Shown: positions 36,888 through 50,199 of the stretch, in pieces
Numbering within the stretch: the first letter of the stretch is position 1
Layout: each line of letters begins with the position of its first letter
Assembly (NCBI RefSeq): GCF_000090795.2
Contig: NW_003546314.1
Span: forward strand, 192,077-256,076
DNA from: Amphimedon queenslandica
Lineage: Eukaryota > Porifera > Demospongiae > Haplosclerida > Niphatidae
Length of the DNA: 64,000 bases
Reading direction: 5' to 3'
Notes under the pieces: generated by a model
Seen by the model: the letters and a program-made list of their open reading frames with translations, nothing else
Databases searched by the model: none
Told to the model about the DNA's origin: nothing
Translations under genes and position numbers: made by a program

Positions 36888-39800
36888 ATGGAGGCCAGCC
36901 CACCACCCTCTTTCATGAACAGCACTGAAGAGTCTTCATCCATATTTCACATCAGGTCCCATCTCTTTGCCATTCTCTTCTGTTATATAGTGGGTACGCT
37001 CGGACTGAGCGTGTTCTTCATTGCTCCCATTCTCCTCCTCCTCTGGCTCCATTGGGACGAGAGATGTGGTCTCTTTGAGTGGATAACAGAGCTAAAGACC
37101 GAGCAGAAGATACTGAGGACTAACGTGATACGATCAGGAGAGAGTGCTAACTGGTTGAACAAGACAGTTGATAGATGGTAAGTGACAGCAGTAACTACTA
37201 TGAAAAGTGACAGTGAATGAAAGTATGAATTTTTTCGTGATAAACAAGGAATTTTTGTTTGTTAAAGGTAACGTAAAACAAGAATAAGTAAATGTTTTTC
37301 TTCATGAATTAGGACATACGCGTATGTGCATTTTATGTTGATGGTTTACGTGGTTTATTGTTGATAGTTCATTTTGTCTTGAACTCAGGATGTCTTTCTT
37401 GTTATGTGTGGACCTTAAAAGTATACCAACTGTATCTGTGTGTACATATATGTACATACACCGTATTTATATGGAAGCGTAGTGTTCATGTGTACATTAT
37501 GGTGCATAGTTATAATACTCTTGATGGGGTGCAGTGTATGATTGTTATTCTTTTAATGTCAAGTATGCTAACACGTACGTCCATGTCTTCTTGTTTAATG
37601 TTTATAATAGATCATCTTTATTATTAACTTTGCTGGTCCAATTTCCACCCCATGCAGACTTACCTATACTCAGAAGCATATATAAATGATAGATAATTCT
37701 TATTAGTATCGTTTATCACTCTATTTTACACTGGTTTCTCAGTTCATGGTCTTCCTACCATTTTAGTCCCTATCAGATTTAACACCATTCAACACTAAAA
37801 GATCAATAATTGTCCTCTTCTCCCCCTTTCCCTCCCCCCCCCTCTTGCTGTTTATTGCTGTGTACATGGTATAGCTTGTCTGTGAACCTCTCAATCCTTC
37901 CCTAATGATAACTCATGAATATGTGGACAATTTTCACACACACGATTGATAATGAGTCATGCCTTCTTAATACAACAATTATTATGCAAAATGGAATAAA
38001 ATTACTACATTGTTATTATAATATGTATGTCAACTCCCTCAATCAGTTCCCATTTATAACACATTATAATTGTGACAATGCATGGTGCTAGTCTACACTG
38101 GTATGTGAACAAGACTAGATGATTATGTGTTTCAATATTTGTCCACTCACTCCAATCTTGTTCATGCTTTTAAATGACAGTGCTTTGGGTTTCAGTTGCA
38201 TAGTTTTCAGCAGAATTAAAAATGAAACTTGGCGTTATTTATGTTTTTTGTTATTTCTCCTATCCCTTCTCTCTTTCTCTTTCTCTCTCTGTTTTCCTCA
38301 GGTGGTCCTGCTGTGATGGAACTGTCACTAAGTTTGTTAAAGATTGGATCCAGCCTATTGTGAATAAATTTAGATTTCCAAGTGTTGTTTCTGGTAAGCC
38401 TCTCTGAATTCACATGTATGTTTGTACAGTGTATGTACAGTACATGTACATGTATGTATATATAGAAGAATCTTGGCAACCAAAAGCTGCAAATTTTTTG
38501 TATAGTAGTAGTTATGTAGTGGTACTTTGTATTTAAATTTACATAAACACTTTTTTTCTTATATAGAGTCCATTAGAATCCTTTCATTCAGTACTGGGCC
38601 CCATAGAATCAAGTTCTCTAACATTAGACTAATGCAACCAATCCTTGATACTAATAAGGTACACCATTAGGAGTATCACACACACGCTATCCTCTCTCTC
38701 TCTCTCTCTTAGTCTTTTTCAGTGGATTATAATAATTTAAATGTGTTTGCTCCAATGACAATGGACAAACTCATCAATCCTCCTGTTGCCATGGCAGCAG
38801 AGGGACGTGTCGTTGTAGCGTTGGAAGCTGACGCTGATCTCAAGGTACCTAACTCTGAATTTAAAATGAAAGCAAGCGTAGGACTCAAGAGGTAAATGGA
38901 AATGTGTATGTATGTATGCTACATGTAGTATTTTGATAAATAATTGATCTATTATATGATGTACTGTACATGCACAGAATATATTAACATTGTTTTATTT
39001 TATTGTGTTTTGCATTGTGATTTTGATACATATTCCTAACCTATTGTTTACTATTAATAGTTGGAGAGAGCCTTAAATTGAATTCCTAAATGAATAAGCA
39101 AAGCATGCAGTCTATTGCACAATGAATTGTAATAATAGTATTATAATACGCATGGTGATAATTCTCTGTTGGTATTCCAGTCCATATTAGTACTAAGGAA
39201 TGAGTCAGTTGGTCATATAGTGAGGTATGTCCTTCAGGGAAGGATGTATAGCTGATGACAGCTCACTGTTTAGCATAGGATACAGGAAATTGATAATGTT
39301 TATGTAACCTGAAACCTTAGACCTATTGTGTGTGGGGGATGTTCCTAATATAATAACTGTACATAAATATTTTACTTGTTATAATGTAGTTATGTTTAAT
39401 TCACGTCAAGTAATGCTTGTTGAATATCTTAAGTTTATTATCAGGGCTACTATTACGGTATTACAACTTGGACTGCCGTAATTGTAGGCCTGACTCAATG
39501 GCCACCTTATATACATTCGTGATTATTAATAATGACATTAATAAATTAAATAATACTGGTTTGATCCTGTTCGTTAAAATTGCTATAGCAATCATCATTT
39601 TTACAATAATTACTGCGGAGGATTACGTAATTATAAGGCCAATAATGATGCATGATATGATAATTGGAACATTGTTTTATTTTATTATCTTTTTCTATTC
39701 CGTTTCCAGTAGCGTGAGTCACAACTTTATGCTAAACGTTGAGAGTTTTCACATTCATGGCCGCGTACGCTGTGTTGTATCAGCTGATAAGATGTCACCT

Positions 39801-40643
39801 TTCCCTCATGTGTCAACAACCGATCTTTGCTTCATTGCACCGTAAGCAAATACCACAGCTGATTATAGGCTATTATGATTATGGCTGTACATAATTGCTC
39901 TAATTGCTGTAACTTTCACCCTCCCTCTCCTCTCTCTCTTTATGTCTCTAGTCCTGTTCTTACAGTGCAAGTACGTGTATTAAAGGACATGCTGGAGGTC
40001 TCAGATATTCCTGTTGTTAAATCAATAATGGAGAAATTCATATCGTATGGTTTTAAGACGCTCTTGGTCTTCCCTGGCAAGCAGCAAGTTGATTTCACCC
40101 CAGCACCATTACCAGGGCCAGAATGGGATGGCCTGAGGGTCTGTGGTTTATCACAAGGTGTCCTGACTGTGAGGATTGAGTGTGAAAACATGGACAACGC
40201 AAAGAAAAGTGGTAAGACATTGAATTATTTATGAGTACGTGTGCATGTGCACTTGTCAAATTTGGCATGAACTTTATTTGGAAAAATGAACATCAATATT
40301 ATGTTTAGATTAGACTTATGCATGTACACATGTGTACTTGTAAATATTTTCTCTTTTCTTCTCTCTCTCTCCCTCACTCAGTGATGCTCAATCATTATTG
40401 TAAGTTGCGTCTTGGCTCTCAAAAGTGTCTTCGGGAATGTACTGATGGATCTTTAACTGCATGGTCATCCACTTTCTCATTTTTGATACGTGATCATACA
40501 AAAGACAAGGTAGAGGGAAGGAAGGAGAAAGAGGGAGGGGGAGAGAAGGAGAAGGGAGAGAGAGAGGGAGGGAGAGGGAGGGAGAGAGGGAGAGGAAGGG
40601 AGAGAGAGAGGGGGAGAGGGAGAGGAAGGGAGAGAGGGGAGAA

Positions 40644-40691
<48 letters not shown>

Positions 40692-42708
40692 GAAGGAGAA
40701 TAATGATAATCAGAAAATTTAAGTTATGAGGAGGAGTGTATAACTATTTTGTAAGCAAATTATTACATTACTCATTATGATGGGTTATTATCATAACTTT
40801 CTCTTCCTTCCTTCTCTTCCTCTCCTCCAGTTGACTGTAAAGTTAAAGAGTAAGAGGAAGTTTAGACGGGATTTATCTGTTGCTAAGCATGTTATTAACC
40901 TTCACTCTATTGGTATCATTGACAATGAGAATGAAGATGATAGCAACATACAAAAGGTTAGTCGGTTACGTGATGAAAAAACTCAACTTTTAAATGGCAC
41001 TACTGTCTTTAAATTAAATTTTTTAAAATTATATTAATTTCAAGATATTGGTGTTTTTAATTAAAATGGATCTCTCTCTTTATTATATAGCGTCTTGTTA
41101 GAATGAGTTCTGATGATGGTTCTATACAGCTCTGTCTCTCCTTGTATTATACTCCACTCCCTCATTTCTCTCTCTTACAACGCACTCCAGCCATCGATAG
41201 ATGTGACATTAATGGTAACAGCATGATTATGTATACAGTTAAATGTTTGTCTCATGTCTCTCTCTCTTTTCTCTTTCTGTTTTAATCTGCACAATGTTCA
41301 TGGTATATCTGTACACAGTGTAGTGACTGTACATACATGTACATGTATATAGTCCAATAGAAAGTTACTCACAAATTTAATAAAATTAATAGCCTGTACT
41401 ATATAGTACAAAGTATTTGACAAAATTTTTTTAGTAGTGAATTCTTCGTTTTTATATTTTTTTCCTGCTACTTAATACATGTACACGTACTTAACTAATT
41501 CCTATCAAAATTTGATGTTTTATAATTTTTTTAAGCTGCTTCAAAATTGGGCCTAAGACCCTATAATAATAGTACAGAGTCTCGGTCCAGATTTTGCAAC
41601 AGAGAGAATTTATTTTTGGCTCATTTCAGTCAAAATTGGATTTTACAACTAATTTTCAAGGATACTAATTTTTGTATTTGGTATGAATACATGCATTAAT
41701 ATGCTCTTTTTTTATTCCAGAGGCTGGCGTTCTATACATTCACGTACATTCTGCACAAAACCTCATTTCCTCCTCTTCCTCCTCCTCTTCTAAGCAGAAG
41801 CAGCAGCAGCAGCAGCAACAGTTAAGCAGACCCAGTCTTGATCCTTACTGTATAGTCAGACAAGATGCTCGGGTTATATTTAAAACGAGTCCAGTGGTGG
41901 GCTCAGCTAGTCCTGTATGGGAGAAAGGGCTTGAGATACTCATTCCTTCCTGTCGTGGGGCTCAGTTTTCCTTTGATGTTTGTGACGGGCGGAGCAGGTC
42001 ACACGATAGCCCGTTGTGGTATGCTCAAGTTAGCCTGGAAATGGTAAGAGTCTTAAGTGTTGTTTTTGTTTGAGCAAAAATGATGTGTTTGTCTTTTAAT
42101 TATAAGATGGTTAAGGATAAATGTATGTTCTACAATACATTTGTCTAATATTAATTGAATAAATAGTGCATCTTTTTATGATTATTACTAAATTATTATT
42201 ACTCTTATTACTCATGCACACACACACACACACACACAATAATTTATAATAGGGTAAAACACAGTTAATCCAACAGAGACTAATATTACATCTCACTGAC
42301 TCTACCTCGTCCTCCCTCCCTCTCTCCTCCCCTCCTTGTCTCTTTGTCTCTGTCATATTCCGCAATGTCAAGACAGTAAACTGGACGAGGGACAGTCTCC
42401 AAGAGGCCTACATGTTACGGACTCACAGACAGAGTTACGCTAGCTGTCTCGATATCACGTCAAAGTTTCTCAATCCTGTCACCCAGAGCTTGAGTTTTGC
42501 TTCTAGCACCGAAGCAGTAGGAGGAGGAGGGGACAATCTGAGTACTGGGACTGAATATTATCAGTTTGGTGAGGAGTCCAGCTCTGATGATGATGATGAT
42601 GATGAAGGGATTGTGGTAACTCCAACCAGCTTTGATCATAATGGGATGATCCATAGACATAGGAGGAGGAGATCGGTCAGCGAGAACAATCTTAACCTTC
42701 ATTCATGA
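36888..42708 (+). CDS. ESYT: Extended-synaptotagmin-like SMP/C2 protein
   Basis: E-Syts tether ER to plasma membrane and move lipids through an SMP domain. Eleven exons: 36888-37177, 38302-38393, 38567-38658, 38713-38891, 39710-39841, 39952-40211, 40382-40509, 40831-40956, 41091-41214, 41721-42043, 42253-42708. All phases agree and give 733 residues. An N-terminal hairpin anchor (about 25-58, with TLGLSVFFIAPILLLLWLHW) precedes the SMP domain (about 85-315), marked by SANWLNKTVDRWW and SIRILSFSTGPHRI. A first C2-like domain (about 325-420) lacks the usual DPY and aspartates. A second (about 478-600) keeps SLDPYCIV, SPVWEKGLEI and FDVCDGRSRSHD but has a Ser8/Gln insertion in its first loop. 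The tail is acidic then basic. The SMP is diverged, so assignment to ESYT rather than another SMP-C2 family is not certain. Confidence 0.82.
40510..40690 (+). repeat. Purine (GA/GGA) tract filling an ESYT intron
   Basis: Directly after the exon ending at 40509, the intron is almost pure GGAGAG/GAGAGA for about 180 bases. The ORF across it (RE-rich) is an artefact. Confidence 0.9.
41375..41660 (-). repeat. Diverged 180-bp repeat copy in an ESYT intron
   Basis: Reverse-complement landmarks: CTGTACTATATAGTAC, 'TTGACAAAATTTTTTTAGTA', 'CTACTTAATACATGTACACG', 'CTGCTTCAAAATTGGGCCTA' and 'GACCCTATAATAATAGTACA'. It covers about 1.5 monomers. Confidence 0.65.
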
Positions 42709-42941
42709 GAGGCTGCCGATACAATGTACATACATTTTATATACACACATTCACAATACAACATAATGTTGCATGCATGCACATGCCGTGTGTATGTAAC
42801 AAATGAATCATATAGTGTCATCATTTTGCAGTGCATCGAATTTTTGTTTTATTGTTGTTGTTATTATTTATTGTTGTTATTATAACTTGTTATTGCTTAT
42901 TGTTATTTATTGTTCGTATTTTACACCTTCACTTACTAGTA

Positions 42942-42981
<40 letters not shown>

Positions 42982-43602
42982 CAAACAGACAATTAATCTG
43001 TTATTATATTACACTACAATTTTTCTTTTTATTGCAAACATAATCATGTATAGAATTTAAATAATTATTATAAAGAAATTGAATATCAAATTATCAATTA
43101 TTGTTCTCACCTTTGCACCTTGAGGTGTGAACAAAGAGTATTCTTGTAATGATGGAACCATACCATATAAGGGGTACATTTTACAGAGAGTTAATTTCAC
43201 CATTATTAGTGAAAATTTTCATCTATAATAAAAATTATTTTTTATCATACTAATAATAGTCAGTAGAAGAAAAGTGCAAATTTTTTCTTGTGAATAGACT
43301 GAAAGGTAATTTTTGTGCAATTTATTTTCCCTGGGAAATATACCCCCTGTACAGTATCCTACAGTTCTACAAGAAACTGCTCTAAGCAAGCTTTGAACAT
43401 TAGGTATTGTTCTTATAGCATCATCCAGGCACAAGGTTCTTTTAATATTAAAAACTTAAATTAAATTTTTTTATAGTCAGGAAAGGAGTTTTTCCAAGAA
43501 ATTTACTGTGCAATGTGCATCATTTTTATTATTAAAATAATAGTCGAGTGAGAAAACCAGTTCAACCAGTTAGTAGTATTATATTTATTAGTATTATTAG
43601 TA

Positions 43603-43636
<34 letters not shown>

Positions 43637-43675
43637 CAACGTGTGCATTTCATTCGTTTTGTTCTTAATGAAATA
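42709..43675. other. Tail-to-tail intergenic region with microsatellites
   Basis: Between the stop codons of the ESYT-like gene and PPP4R4. It contains (CA)n at 42944-42977, (GT)n at 43605-43633 and ATT-rich tracts. A MITE-like palindrome may lie around 43163-43350 ('AAGGGGTACATTTTACAG' and 'GGGAAATATACCCCCTGTAC'). No gene is seen. Confidence 0.5.
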
Positions 43676-44225
43676 CTAATTATAGGAGCTTCCCCTCGTT
43701 GCTTTTGTGGCATGTGACAATTGAGATTTCTTTGAACCTGATGCTGGAGAACTGAAATAAAAGAGAGAGAGAGAGTTATCATATTAGATATAATCATACA
43801 TGTAGATGTTTATTATAATGTTAGATACGTTACCTTTTACTGGTTGTAGATGGGGGAGAGGATGACAAAATTTCTCTTGATTTTGCTCTATTTACAGTAG
43901 GCGAGGATGATCCAGGAGAAGGACAGAGGCTAGGAGATGATCCTCCAGTAGCTGATGTACGCTGCTTGCTTGATCCAGTACTTAAGAATCCTTTACCTAC
44001 ATGGACAGCACGTTAATTACATGTACATGTATGAAAATATTAGGTAGGTCAGTAAAATAGAGGCATAGACATTATGGTACAGTGTGTATATTAGTACAAG
44101 TATAAAGACATGCTAAATGTACTGTACCTTTATCATTACTATCAGTAGACTCTATGGATCCTTTACGCTTCTTGGTAGTACCAGCTAAGATAAATGTTAC
44201 ATCAATAACCATTCCCTCTCTCTCC

Positions 44226-44261
<36 letters not shown>

Positions 44262-47200
44262 ACCTGAAGCTGATGATGCTTTCCCTCCTTGTCTTGCAGG
44301 ATTAGGTGAATTAGTGAGACTACATGAACCTGAAGTCGTAGAGTTTAATCCCAAACCACTTCCTTTCCTTGTAACACTGGGACTGGACTTCTTTGCACTA
44401 GATCCACTCAGTTTCTTACTAGCTAGAGACCTTCCCATCCCAGGACTCTGACCACCCGCTCCTCCTCCTCGATTTGATCGACGGAAATCTGCCGATAATT
44501 TAGTGGCAATTGCGTCTTTGTCTCTCTCCCTCTCCTGCTCTTCCTACAATGAGTACACAATCTTGAGCAAAATATTATTATTTAATAGAAAGAGAATATT
44601 ATGTGATAATTATGCTATCATTTTTTGACCAGTGACACTGATCAAAATGCATGCATACACACAATACAGTTGTCCATTTATTTCCATGTACATGTACATG
44701 TACATGTACAATGTACAACTACTTTACATGTGTATATAGACATGAATGATTAATGCGTATGCATGTACATGTAGACTGTACATGCATAACTAACATCTTT
44801 CAATAGTTGCTGCTCTTCGTCTTCTCTCTCCTTGTCAATAAGATCCTCTTCTAACAATGAATGTGGTATCATCTTGAGATAGGGAAAAGAGAGAGAGAGA
44901 GAGAGAGGAAAGAATGTAAATACATTAGAACTGCAATGCATGTAAATACAAGTAGAACTGTATTTTTATATGTACATTGTACATGTACATGTAGTATGTA
45001 ATGGTACATACATGTAAGAGGCATGTCCTATAGTACACATGTACATGTACATTGTGCCCTGAACTATAGTACTGTACAATGGTTTATTTTTGTGGTAAAA
45101 TATATCCTCACAAATTTTGTGATGCGTCCTTCATCATTCTGTGAATTATTACATGTACTGTACATGTACTTTTGTCAAAATTTGTAGGAAAACAATTTTT
45201 GATTTTTCGTATCAAAATCTGAGGAATTTGTTCAAAAAATTTGATCAAAAAAATACATTGTAAACCAGTAAAAAAACACTAACTGATTGTATCCTATAGT
45301 TAATCTTAGCCATTTCTTTTACTGCACAGCTAACAGCAGCAATGGTCTCAGCGTCTTTATCCATGAGTAGTGTGGATATGGTTGACTCAAAGGCTTGCTG
45401 CTTCTCCCTATCAGTGGGAAGGAGGATGATTGTCTTTAGCTGAGAGAGCAAGGAACATAATTTGAGCCTAACATTACTGGAAGGATCCTGGGGAAAGAAA
45501 AAGAAAATGAGAGAGAATAAGAGAGACATAGAGAGAGAGTACAAAATTAAATACATGTACAATACATCTGTCACGTACATGTACATGTATACGTAGCTGG
45601 AAAGTTTTGTGGCCAAAAACTTTTGGGTTTTTGTAGTTTGGAATGACACCACAAAATTAAAAATCATGCATTATTATTAGCAGGTTAATGAAAGGCATGG
45701 GTACTTGACTGATGATCCACAAAAATAAAAACCACAAATAGACTGAGATCCACCCAACCACATAAGTTTTTTTGCTAGGAAACTTTCCAGCTATCATGGT
45801 ATTGTAATCTAGTGCTGTACTTTAGATAGGTCTAACAGAGCCGAGTAGAATCCCTGCTCCTTAAAGAACTGTCGAGAGAAGTTCTCCAGAATAATTTGAC
45901 AAACATAAATGAAGAGTAGCCTCTGCTTGTGACTCTCATGATGTGCACAATCTGTAATGAAGCATAACATGTAATGTAACGTACTGTACATGTACATGTA
46001 ATGGTACAAGATCTACATGTATATGTATGTACATGTACATGTATGTACATGTACATTTATGTTAAATTTACATGTACATGTACATGCGTGTCTTGCCTAA
46101 TATAAATTGTGAGCAGATTTCTCTCCTTTGCTCAAGTTTTCTGATGTATTTAATGTAAGAGCATAGTGTCCTCAGAGCAGCTAACTTGACAGGCAACACG
46201 TACTAAGAAAGGAGAGAATAACCATCATCAATTACATGTATAATGTACATGTACAGTGTATAATATTATATGTAAATTTCCACTTCACCATTGATGCATG
46301 GTTTTACCCACAAAGGCAGTCCACCCACGTCCCAAATTACTAATTAAATTCTGAACATGTGTACATGTACATGTACATGTACATGTACATGTACATGTAT
46401 CAAACAAATTAAGTTAATTTCCATTAACTCACAGTGGTTGGTGTTGTCATGTCATGTACACTGACTCCCTGTAAACAAAACATACAATGTACAAGTAATT
46501 ACATGTGTGAAAATAAAAAACACATGCACATGTACACAATAACTCTTCATATATACATGTATGTACATGTAGATGCATGTACATATACATGTACTTACAT
46601 TTCTAGAAATACATTTCCAATAAATTGGAACAAATTTAGAATAAAGTTGATCCGACGTCATGCATCTGGTCAAACAGGATAAACTATCCAGGAGGTTACT
46701 GTGCAGTCGCCACTGACGACAGGACGAGGCCAACTGCTCAAAATGAAGCAACGGCTGTATCAGCTCAGGGATACCTGGTTGCTATGGACATAACAAGAAA
46801 TATAAAATAAAGTCACGAGACGGTTTATGACTCACTCGCGTTTTGGAGTCTAAATTATGAGCCACAGCAAGGACTTCTATGATATCAGGGATATGATCTA
46901 CAATAGCAGACAGTACCTGTGGGGGCGGATATAAGCAATACATATAACACATGTACATGTACATTAATAGGTACCTCTATGTTGTCATCGTTCAGTAATG
47001 TGGCAAATTCTTTAGTGATTTTATTGCTCCTATCACCAAGTATCGATACAACCTCGTGAAAACCACTGGCTATTGTACGCCTTACCTGATCATAAGAAAA
47101 AGAATTAGCAAAAGAAAAATGAAATGTACATGTACATGTACAGTATATGTAGTAGGAGAAAGAGAGGATAAGGAGAGAGCTAGTGGTGCAGTTTAGTGTA

Positions 47201-49441
47201 ATAGCTAGTGTATGTACTTTTTCATGTTTGTCACTTATCATTGACTTAAGGATTGTTATTAATCTATTGGTGTCCTTCAGACGATCAGCAAACAGCATCA
47301 ATGCCTGTAGAATAATTAATAACACCATCAACACTAGAATAATACATACTATAAGTACATGCATGTACATGTACAATCTACATGTATACACGTGTATGTT
47401 GCATAAACTACATGTACATGTACTGTATATGCTAAAAGACGTACTGGCATATTATAAGCACATAGTCTCCTGCACTCAGCTCCATCATCATTAGTGATGT
47501 GTGGAGAGAATGAGTTCCTTGAGGCCATGCTGGTACTTGAAGATGTTATCTGTCCCTCAGTGTGAGGGGAGAGGATTTTGGAGTCGGTAGACACTAGAGA
47601 TGACGTCTGGGAGAGCTTCTCAAAAAGCTTGAGCATTTGGAAACTCTGATCCGTCGTTAAGTATCCTTAAAGATACATGATGAGAGATACATGTATATGT
47701 ACACAGTATAAACAGGCATTTCACACAAAGCATGCATGAAGTTACGCACTACATATACATGTATGCATGTGCATGTAACTGTACTCTTCTTACCTTTCAG
47801 TTCATGGGCTAAGTGTCCAATGATTTCAGATGATTTAATTCTTAGTCTCATCTCTTTACCAGTTTCTGATTCCTCCAATAGCTCCATTACCAATGGAACC
47901 ACAGTCTTTTCTAACGAGTCTATAAAAATACCAATCATTATACATGTACATGTATAGCTACATGTACATGTACATGTTAATGTATTGCACTGTATGCCTG
48001 TATCATGTAAATGTACATACATGTACACATGTGTATAATGACTGTAGTACACTGTACATTCTTCATACTTTCATCCAGTGATGGCAGCAGTTCTGTTATG
48101 GTGACCATTGCAGCACATCTCACACCAACTTCTTCATCTCTTGACAGCTCAATCACTTCAGGTAGAATGAACATACCACATGAATCACGACTGCAGCAAA
48201 AAGTAGCAATAATAATCGTATACATGTAAGAGTATATGCATTCTGATTTACATGCAAAAATAATGGTACAGTAGATGTACATGTACATGTGTACAATATT
48301 TGAACATCTTAGCATTAGCATCATTAGCATTAAAAATAGTAAATACATGCATATAGGATTTCTGACAGGATTTTGGCATAGTGCTAATGCAGCTTCTTGT
48401 CAGTGTGCTCAGAAATTGGACAAAAGGCCTTGTACTATTACAGCTAGGATATTTGACAAAAATCACAAAGAGAAAATTCTCCATTTTAATATTTTTTCCT
48501 GATACATGTACATTGTAGATGTCCTAATGTTGTGTATCAACTTTGAGTTGATTCCAATAAAATTTGGATTTGAAAAAAATTTAAATTACTCAAAAATGCT
48601 GCATACTTTGTGGGAAACCTGTACATACATGTAAATGTAGTAAATTAAAGCTATTTTATATGCTCATGCACGTACCCCATACACTTGGCAAAACATGCTA
48701 GCTCTCCACACATTGTCTCTCTAACATCATTATCAACATCTTGTGCCAGTGCCTTGACAAGAGAAAGTAGCTCTTGCTTGACCCTAAAGAGAGGCAGAAG
48801 TACATTGTACATTGTATATGTATAATGCATGTACGCATGCATTTATATGCAGAATTTTCAGCTAAAAATTGCATGAATACATGTACAATGTAGTTCATTG
48901 ATGCTGAGTCTTAGCCTTTTTGCGGATACATAAATGTATATATCATGTAAATGTTATTTCTTAATGTTCATCAATTTCATTTATTCCATACCAGTTTGCC
49001 TCTAGACTACCAGCCATTTTTGCTATGATCTTGCAGCAGGTTTGGCGGGAAGGCACAGGCTGAGACAGCTGCCCCCTTAAGCGTGCAATGTTCATTATCT
49101 ACAAATGCACAGTACAACTTTTAATAACTGCAGACTCATGCAATGAATGAAAGTCACCTTATGCTTCAGTGTGTCTTTAGGTAAATATGGAATTATATTT
49201 ACTAGTGTATCAAACCAGTAACTGCCAATGGCTAAAAGAAAGAGAGAAACTTATAATAAGCATACTAATTATAATATTGTACTACATTGGTTCTTATTTT
49301 CAAAATGACTGAGTACAGCTGGTAGAAAAGAGCTAACAAAGACAGATGGATCCACTATGTTATCCTTTGCAACCAAAGAGAATATTTTACTACCAGTTCT
49401 GTGGAGCTCGATATTTATACTGCTATGGAAAGACTCCTAAT

Positions 49442-49484
<43 letters not shown>

Positions 49485-50199
49485 CTATAAACAAGGTGTG
49501 CTGTAAACAAGGTAGATCTTGCAATTGGCTGTAATTAATACAAATGTACATGAAAAGGTGTTTCTTATATAAATAGTCAATATAAGGATGCGATGGTATT
49601 TAGTGACTATACTACTCTTGATACAAGTCAATAATAATCCTCTAAGTTGCAAAAAGTCACACTTCAACCAGCCAATAAGCATTTCAGTGGTCTGCTCTCC
49701 CTTTTCCTTACCCTGGCTCCCTATAGTATCACTTATAAAATCCATCATACGCAATCGTTTCTATCTTTAATATTGTTTATGACAATACTATAATTATAAA
49801 TAATTATCATTTCATTATCTTACCAGTAGCTTAGGTACTATCTTATCGATGACACCTTGTTTATTGGCCACGAGTAAAGATGGTAACTGCTCTATGACCC
49901 ACATCTTCTGAACATCGTAGCTGCTTTCGACTAGCAGGCAAGCTTTCTCAAACACGGAGAGCTTCTCATCGACACATAGCTTCTCAATTTCATCCAGTGA
50001 CTAAAAACAGGAGAAAGAAAATCATTCTAGGACTAGTAGGATAACAATCATCAAAGATGCTTGCAGTGGCTTGTAAATGTGCATGTATTCGTGTGCTTCG
50101 CAGTGTCCAGCATACCTTTTCCGGTTTTATGTTTTTCTCTAGTCTAAACTCGTCCACGTCGGCTCCTAGAAGGAGGATGTCTGCTGCAGACCAGTCCAT
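43676..50199 (-). CDS. PPP4R4: PPP4R4 (protein phosphatase 4 regulatory subunit 4)
   Basis: PPP4R4 is a HEAT-repeat regulatory subunit of the PP4 serine/threonine phosphatase. Twenty-two phase-consistent exons give 920 residues (human 873): 50116-50199, 49824-50000, 49286-49436, 49158-49231, 48992-49098, 48676-48783, 48069-48190, 47794-47919, 47445-47665, 47218-47304, 46975-47085, 46836-46916, 46599-46781, 46433-46468, 46097-46202, 45821-45951, 45284-45487, 44795-44872, 44264-44543, 44128-44184, 43834-43996, 43676-43751. Clear matches are LPEVIELSRDEEVGVRCAA (human LPELIELSRDEGSSVRLAA), RRLCAYNMP (RKNCAYNFP), VLSAIVDHIPDIIEVL (VLDALIDHLPEILEL), DPSSNVRLKLCSLL (DPVANVRMKLCYLL) and EEDLIDKEREDEEQQL. 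A Ser-rich basic tail follows the HEAT region, as in human. The exon ending at 46097 uses a GC donor (TTAG|GCAAGA). Confidence 0.95.
48357..48619 (-). mobile_element. TIR element carrying one 186-bp repeat monomer
   Basis: Begins GGATTTCTGACAGGATTTTGGC and ends GCATACTTTGTGGGAAACC, so the termini are imperfect inverted repeats (GGNTTTCYNACA). The interior is about one reverse-complement monomer of the 180-bp repeat. The larger element at 53090-53676 has the same ends. It lies in a PPP4R4 intron. Confidence 0.65.

Noticed and set aside
39417-39709. In-frame extension upstream of the ESYT exon at 39710
   Set aside because: The protein-like part begins after a good acceptor (CGTTTCCAG); the upstream part is AT-rich, has no similarity and is not needed for phase.
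49485-49754. 89-codon minus ORF (MRMMDFISDTIG...) inside PPP4R4
   Set aside because: It first looked like the next PPP4R4 exon, but the segment 49286-49436 matches the human protein and keeps phase without it. It is treated as intron, though an alternative exon cannot be excluded.
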